A program made the translations under genes and the position numbers. Shown in pieces: positions 61,101 through 64,000 of a DNA stretch of 64,000 nt (its first letter is position 1; each line of letters starts with the position of its first letter). Below the pieces are notes generated by a model. The model worked only from the letters and a program-made list of their open reading frames with translations. It did no database searches and had not been told where the DNA came from. This DNA comes from Patella vulgata (taxonomy: Eukaryota > Mollusca > Gastropoda > Patellidae): NCBI RefSeq assembly GCF_932274485.2, contig NC_065881.2:16774613-16838612 (forward strand), read 5' to 3'.

Positions 61101-62355
61101 TTATAACCCATTTCTTATATTTCAAGTTACCTTCCCATTTATGGTTCGAGTGTTCGAGTCTGTAGGTATTGGTTTTATGGCTAGTGATTGCAAATCTGTT
61201 TTTACAAAACTTATTGATGATGTTGTCAAGGAGAGGAAAGAAAATCCAAGTGTAAGTACATGCACAAATTCATATAGTATTTCATGTTGGGCTAGCAAAG
61301 CGATCCAAAAATAATCTTAAATTTTCCAACTCTGCGCTCATTGTCCTTTTAATTGACAGGTTTTAAGAAAAATTTCGCTCTTTGATTGTAAACATATCCT
61401 GCAGAGTAAAAATACTTTTTTTATTCCACTCTAGTAGGCCTTGGACTTTTTTCTAGAAAATGTCCTTGCTTATGTACAAAAGTAGTATGTGGGAATCATT
61501 TGACCCGATTACGTCAGTCATTCGATTAAAACCAATTAGCGACCACCATGTATTTTTTTTTATCTACTTTTGCTTTGTTTTGATTTCTATTGCCGCTAAT
61601 GTCTACCCACAGCTCCGCGCAAAAATGGTCAAACGCTCGATTCGACAGACCATTTGATTGGCTGACCCCTCATTTCAATAACAACGCTTCCAGATCCAAG
61701 TGTAGTAAAGACAAGTAAAATCAAAATTTTGAACTATAAAAACGAAACGAAATTGGATCTGTGTTTAAATCAGATTGACAGTCCGCCGTACGTGCTTCTA
61801 TAGGTACAGTCTACGGGGGAGATTTAGTAAATCCGTGCGTGAGACTTAAGCGTCGCTTGCGTGTGTTCGACACCGTCGAAGATCGCAGACTGATGTCCGT
61901 AGAGACTTTTGGTCCTGCACATACAAAGTTTTCACCCGGTTTCTTGCGGCTGGACTGCGCGCCACCAAACCCTATACGACCCGTTTCAAAACACCTACGA
62001 CGGGTTGTGAGCTAGGCTTTACCAATTCATCAAAAACGATGTAAATTCAGAAGGACTCCCAAACTGCGTGTGAACATTATCTTCTTTTAGGGTCCCGACC
62101 CCACCATACTCGCAGCTCCTTTTTAGTCGGGGGTGGGGGTCTAGTGGTTTAACGCGTGCGTGTGAAATCACAGGGGTTGTCGTTGAGTCAGGTGGCGTAG
62201 CTTTTTGAATCTCCTCTTGTACTTGTCAAGCAGTAGGTTATCTCCGAGCTGCTCGGTTGCCTCCCACTGCTAAAGATCCCTATCCGCGGGCAAATTATTG
62301 AAATGGAATTTAACCATGAGTTAGTCTCGAAATTACCTATAGTTTGTGTCGAGTT

Positions 62356-62391
<36 letters not shown>

Positions 62392-63998
62392 TCCTTTTCA
62401 TTATATATATTTCCATCGAAATAATATACTTTCAGAAACGGAAAGATTTCCTCCAATTGTTAATTAATGCCAACGAAGAAACCAAAAATAACGAAGATGG
62501 TTCGGGTAAATATTTTGGTATTTTATTATAATAATTCTTCCTTTATTACTTGTCAAAATAAACAGTTCACGTGACACGAAAAAAGACGTATTATCGTCTC
62601 CCGTGCCCGTCCTTCCGTTAAACACTCTACAAGTCAGAGTTTTGCTTGAAATGTTCCTCTATATCTGAGGCAGAACACTATTGTCATTCAGTTCCGCACT
62701 TTATCGTTCTTGCAGAATTGTTGCAGTTGTTCGATTTGTTCTTAAGAGATACCCTTATGCGGAGTTATTGCCCGTGCCACTGAAAACTAAATGGAGGGCG
62801 CTTTACTGGTAAAGGATGTCAAATCGGATGTCAAATCTCTCCAGGATTCTTCGTCAAATCGTAAAGAGAATCCTATAGATATACAAAATAGCGGATCCAT
62901 TTGTGCATAATTATTGCTCCAGAGAAATATAGGAATTCTATCGAAATTAACGGTCAAACATCAAAATTTATGATGGGCTATTACAACTTTTACCAAGGTC
63001 ACAAGTTTTGAGATTTTATTCGGACCTGCACGTTTTATTGCCCCTGTCACAGAAACCTTGATGATATCCCTCGACACTCTTTTCACAGCATATTCGTCGT
63101 CTGGCAACCCTATTTGCTTTTATGTTATAGCTTTTACGTACTATGATATATGGAGTGGCGCTGTGGTTTTCTTGCTAGCTGGTTACGACACATCATCAAT
63201 TGCTTTAACATTTGCAATCTACAACCTCGCAACACACCCTGAAATACAAGAACGTGTGGTGGAAGAAATAAACACAAATTTCGCAAAGGTACCATGTCCA
63301 TAACTATTATCGCTTATGGTTGATTCTCTGTAAAAACAATATTTTATGGTTGATTTTGAGTAAGCATATCTTAATGGTTGATTTTGAGTAAGCATATCTT
63401 AATAAGCACATCTTAATGGTTTATATTTAGTATATCTTAATGGTCGATATTCAATAAGTATAATATCTTAATGGTTGATATTCAGTATAATATCTTAATA
63501 GTTGATATTCAGTAAGTATAATATCTTAACGGATTATACTGAATAAGTTTATCTAAATGGTTGATGTTCAGTAAGTATAATATCCAGTAATAATACCCGA
63601 ATGGTTGATATTGAGTAAACATATCTTAATGGTTGATTTTTAGCAAGCATATCTTAATAGTTGATATAGGGTAAAATATCTTAATGGTTGATTTTGAGTA
63701 AACATATCTTAATAGTTGATATTAAGTAAGACTATCTTAATTGTTTAAAATTTGGTTACGGTATTTGAATTAAAAATATATACCGTTCACAACCCAAAGG
63801 AAGGTTCTGGGCATGTTAGGAGATTAAAAATACGATTTATATGAAAATCTTTTCGGAAAAGTGTAAAGATTGATATTAGACGAATATTTGTTTTATATTT
63901 GTTCAGGATGAAGTAGCTGACCATGATAATGTTGGTAAATTAACTTATCTACAGATGGTAGTAGATGAAACTTTAAGGATGTATCCACCTTTAGCAAG
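55118..63998 (+). CDS. Clan 3 (CYP3A-like) cytochrome P450, tandem copy 2, cut by window end
   Basis: Paralogue of the upstream P450 with the same intron positions and phases. Exons seen: 55118-55191, 57717-57810, 58306-58358, 58831-58927, 59717-59833, 59949-60037, 60408-60556, 61127-61251, 62436-62505, 63131-63288, 63907-63998. The window ends on the GT donor of exon 11, so the exons with PERF and the haem-binding Cys lie outside. Present: N-terminal anchor [31 protein letters not shown], helix C WKSSR, helix I AGYDTSS, helix K ETLR. No frame break is seen. Against copy 1, exon 3 is identical and exon 1 differs at three bases. Changes cluster in exon 2 (LVSEYRVK for VVPMYRNN), exon 5 (SVLPMNKYEKGILSFARG for [18 protein letters not shown]) and exon 9. 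These may touch the region after the hinge, the B-C loop and the G-H region, but a substrate shift is only inference. Confidence 0.93.
55755..56016 (+). mobile_element. SINE-B full-length copy in P450 copy 2 intron 1
   Basis: AATACAAGG at 55746-55754 and 56017-56025. Head GGTCGAATGGTTAGCACGTG, B-box GGTTTCGAATCCCC, end CTAGTTTGTGTCGAGTGG. The (CT)n tail is missing. No match in intron 1 of copy 1. Confidence 0.88.
56498..56672. repeat. 25-bp minisatellite enclosed by an inverted repeat
   Basis: GGTATCGTCCCGTTCTACTA is repeated about five times. The outer CGGTATCCCCTGTGGTATCG is mirrored by CGATACCACATGGGATACCG at the right, so the arms pair around the array. Confidence 0.88.
56731..57127. mobile_element. 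TTAA-flanked MITE in P450 copy 2 intron 1
   Basis: TTAA at 56727-56730 and 57128-57131. Reverse orientation relative to 41894-42282 and 19229-19634. Ends AGATACATTATGGGAG and CTTGCATAATATATGT. Confidence 0.88.
57261..57622. mobile_element. hAT-like MITE in P450 copy 2 intron 1, absent from copy 1
   Basis: 8-bp flanks CTCGGTAT (57253-57260) and CCCGGTAT (57623-57630). Copy 1 has the single unfilled site CCCGGTAT at 41681-41688. Long inverted ends as at 15861-16227. Confidence 0.92.
57835..58155 (-). mobile_element. SINE-A-like copy in P450 copy 2 intron 2
   Basis: Counterpart of 42290-42640 at the same intron position: GCAGTGTGCTATCAGGGGAA, and CACCGGGATCGAACCCGGGA near the head. Confidence 0.75.
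60756..61040 (+). mobile_element. SINE-A copy in P450 copy 2 intron 7
   Basis: Head GATGGCGAAATGGGTGAGGC, B-box-like GGATTCGATCCCG, body to CGTCGTCATTAGCTC. Counterpart of 46295-46480, which has lost the head. Confidence 0.8.
61480..61782. mobile_element. hAT-like MITE remnant in P450 copy 2 intron 8
   Basis: The left part has decayed. The right part has GATCCAAGTGTAGTAAAGAC, AACTATAAAAACGAAACGAA and the end GGATCTGTGTTTAAATCAGA. Counterpart of 46936-47280 with the complementary end kept. Confidence 0.7.
62130..62351 (+). mobile_element. SINE-B copy in P450 copy 2 intron 8
   Basis: GGTCTAGTGGTTTAACGCGT at the head, then CACTGCTAAAGATCCCTA and ATAGTTTGTGTCGAGTTAAA, followed by the (CT)n tail. 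Not present in intron 8 of copy 1. Confidence 0.8.
62352..62390 (+). repeat. (CT)n microsatellite, SINE-B tail
   Basis: About 38 bp of CT repeats directly after the SINE-B body. Other SINE-B copies carry short (GA)n or (CT)n at the same end. Confidence 0.9.
63304..63745 (+). repeat. 28-bp minisatellite, P450 copy 2 intron 10, expanded
   Basis: Same unit as 48232-48478 at the same intron position but about 440 bp long against about 245 bp in copy 1. Confidence 0.88.
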
Positions 63999-64000
63999 GT

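Larger units (their letters stand above)
53028..64000 (+). repeat. Unit 2 of the ~16-kb tandem duplication (continues past window)
   Basis: Matches unit 1 from 37021 onward. It includes the stretch around GTTCAATTGAC, the 53.6-54.4 kb block matching 38.4-39.2 kb, the promoter block, and exons 1-11 with most introns. The internal part matching about 37.57-38.43 kb is largely lost. Confidence 0.8.

Overview
The window is eukaryotic: split genes with GT-AG introns, AT-rich spacers and a dense load of SINEs and short inverted-repeat elements. The two recognisable gene types (a PRC1 microtubule bundler and tandem clan 3 cytochrome P450s) are animal genes. The repeat texture (tRNA-headed SINEs with an (ATTTC)n tail, arrays ending in GGACGGACGGACG) suggests a mollusc, perhaps a gastropod. 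That last step is inference from general familiarity; no search was possible.

Layout. 1-10.1 kb: no gene recognised; SINEs, a 333-bp tandem array (about 7.0-8.3 kb) and a 36-bp minisatellite. 10.1-20.6 kb (minus strand): a PRC1/Ase1/MAP65 gene in ten exons that join in frame to 592 residues and a stop; only a very short first coding exon is uncertain. Its introns hold SINEs, MITEs and two long fold-back repeats. 22-37 kb: no gene recognised; many local tandem repeats and SINEs, and a ~150-bp inverted repeat with arms 4.2 kb apart. 37.0-64.0 kb (plus strand): a ~16-kb direct tandem duplication, first unit about 37021-53027 and second from 53028. Each unit carries one clan 3 (CYP3A-like) P450. 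The first is complete: 14 exons, 501 codons plus stop, all motifs present. The second has the same structure for exons 1-11 and is cut by the window edge exactly at the exon 11 donor.

The two P450 copies act as natural filled/empty site pairs. Copy 1 has two elements flanked by TTAA where copy 2 has a single TTAA. Copy 2 has a ~362-bp element with 8-bp target duplications where copy 1 has one unduplicated site. Other insertions are shared and so predate the duplication. This orders the transposition events and defines element ends from the sequence itself.

I found no operon, CRISPR array, tRNA or rRNA gene, and no evidence for a new biological system. The most unusual items are the duplicated P450 unit with its insertion record, nested elements with clear target duplications, a composite SINE with an extra tRNA-like 5' half, and a minisatellite enclosed by an inverted repeat in P450 copy 2.
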